From: Micropepsaceae bacterium
GTDB lineage: Bacteria; Pseudomonadota; Alphaproteobacteria; Micropepsales; Micropepsaceae
DNA length: 7,577 bases
Direction: 5' to 3'
Assembly (NCBI GenBank): GCA_025450355.1
Contig: JANWHR010000171.1
Span: 1-7,577, forward strand
The notes below the pieces were generated by a model that ran no database searches, had not been told where the DNA came from, and saw only the letters and a program-made list of their open reading frames with translations. The position numbers were made by a program, and so were the translations under genes. Below, piece after piece: positions 6,638 through 7,577 of this stretch; position 1 is the first letter of the stretch, and each line of letters begins with the position of its first letter.

Positions 6638-7577
6638 CTATTCGGCGTCGGCCGTCACGAGGTCTTTGGCCGTTTTTGGCGGAAGCTTGATGGGCCGCAT
6701 CAGGAATGCGGGAAGCTGGCAGGCATCGCGCGTTCCGGTGAATGAGGCCTCTATCCTGGGCTGCTCAATGGAGCTTTTCTGCAGCTGGGGCGCCGGAGCC
6801 TCGGGGCCGGCCGAAGCAAGGCCTGGCGCGGCTTCCGTCTGAACCGGTTTCTTCTTCCTCGGCTCCCGGCGCCGGTCATTTGTGGATTTCTCGCGCGAGG
6901 CCTTGGGGGGTGATTCTTCCGGCAAACCTTCCATCACCCGCCGTTCGATACTGTTGCCAATCAGATTTTCGATTGCGCTGAAATATTTTCCATCCCGCGC
7001 GCCCACCAGCGTGAATGCATGTCCCTCGCGCCCGGCGCGGCCGGTTCGCCCGATCCGATGAACATAATCGTCCGGCTGAAACGGCACGTCGAAATTGAAG
7101 ATGTGACTGACGGCCGGGATGTCCAACCCTCGCGCCGCGACATCGCTTGCGACGAGAATCGCCGTCTCGCCCGCCCTGAATGCATCCAGCGTCCGCGTCC
7201 GCACCGGTTGATCCAGGTCCCCATGCAGCGCCGCGGCGGAAAACCCGTGCTTTTGCAGGGATTTTGCCAGCACATCGACATCGCGCTTGCGGTTGCAGAA
7301 GACGATGGCGTTTTTCACGCCCTCTTCGCGGATAAGCCGGCGCAGGGTTTCGCGTTTTGACCACTCTCCACCCGGCACGCTCACCGCCACCTGCTTGATG
7401 GTCGCAGCAGCCGTCGCCGGACGGGTGACTTCCACCTGGACAGGCGCTTGCAGAAACTGATCCGTCAATCGTTTGATTTCCGGCGGCATGGTTGCCGAAT
7501 AGAACAGTGTCTGGCGCGTAAACGGCGTGAGTTTCGCAATCCGTTCGACGTCGGGAATGAACCCCATGTCGAGCATG
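6638..7577 (-). CDS. DEAD-box RNA helicase, RhlE-like, C-terminal part
   Basis: This is an ATP-dependent RNA helicase cut by the window edge. About 312 residues are visible, starting in MLDMGFIPDVERI, which follows the DEAD motif in this family; the ATP-binding motifs Q, I, Ia and II lie beyond base 7577. Numbering from the first visible Met, motif III is SAT (27-29), motif IV surrounds IVFCNRKRDVD (91-101), motif V is ASDVAARGLD (143-152), and motif VI is HRIGRTGRAGR (173-183). The helicase core ends near 215. After it comes a disordered, basic then Ala/Pro-rich linker (about 220-280, with DRRREPRKKKP), and a last segment LPAFLMRPIKLPPK (288-301). The family helps unwind structured RNA in ribosome assembly, cold adaptation or mRNA decay; the specific role cannot be told from here. 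The TAG stop is at 6638-6640. The gene is convergent with gcvPB and not part of its operon. Confidence 0.94.
   Translation of the reverse strand, partial: MLDMGFIPDVERIAKLTPFTRQTLFYSATMPPEIKRLTDQFLQAPVQVEVTRPATAAATIKQVAVSVPGGEWSKRETLRRLIREEGVKNAIVFCNRKRDVDVLAKSLQKHGFSAAALHGDLDQPVRTRTLDAFRAGETAILVASDVAARGLDIPAVSHIFNFDVPFQPDDYVHRIGRTGRAGREGHAFTLVGARDGKYFSAIENLIGNSIERRVMEGLPEESPPKASREKSTNDRRREPRKKKPVQTEAAPGLASAGPEAPAPQLQKSSIEQPRIEASFTGTRDACQLPAFLMRPIKLPPKTAKDLVTADAE

Noticed and set aside
1..7577. An undescribed defence, mobile or biosynthetic system
   Set aside because: Every full-length gene belongs to a well-known housekeeping family; no transposase, integrase, toxin-antitoxin pair, repeat array or unusual gene fusion is visible.

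Overview
The window looks like ordinary core-genome DNA from an alphaproteobacterium with moderately high GC. This is inferred from the style of the proteins and from the glycine cleavage operon, which has a P-protein split into two genes (gcvPA/gcvPB) and reads like Caulobacterales- or Micropepsales-type genomes. No exact genus can be named from sequence alone. I see no mobile element, CRISPR array, tRNA, rRNA or phage gene.

Layout. Bases 1-342 (+) are the 3' end of an unrecognised conserved gene, possibly an exported protein. It overlaps argS (339-2102, +), arginyl-tRNA synthetase, by four bases. A 119-base gap (2103-2221) separates argS from a tightly packed operon, gcvT-gcvH-gcvPA-gcvPB (2222-6588, +). 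A 49-base spacer (6589-6637) then leads to a convergent gene on the minus strand, the C-terminal part of a DEAD-box RNA helicase (6638-7577, its 5' end beyond the window).

How the genes work together. GcvPA and GcvPB form the PLP-dependent glycine decarboxylase (P-protein). GcvH carries the lipoyl arm on Lys60. GcvT passes the aminomethyl carbon to tetrahydrofolate. The fourth component, the L-protein (lipoamide dehydrogenase), is not encoded here, as is usual because it is shared with the 2-oxoacid dehydrogenases. The junctions inside the operon are 1 base apart (gcvT/gcvH), a 1-base overlap (gcvH/gcvPA) and a 4-base overlap (gcvPA/gcvPB), which points to one transcript with coupled translation. 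No glycine riboswitch is recognisable before gcvT.

I did not find evidence of a new biological system. The points worth a second look are modest: the unknown gene coupled to argS, the missing riboswitch and weak ribosome site before gcvT, a slightly unusual distal part of GcvH, a short tail motif at the end of the helicase, and nested inverted repeats between the two convergent genes.
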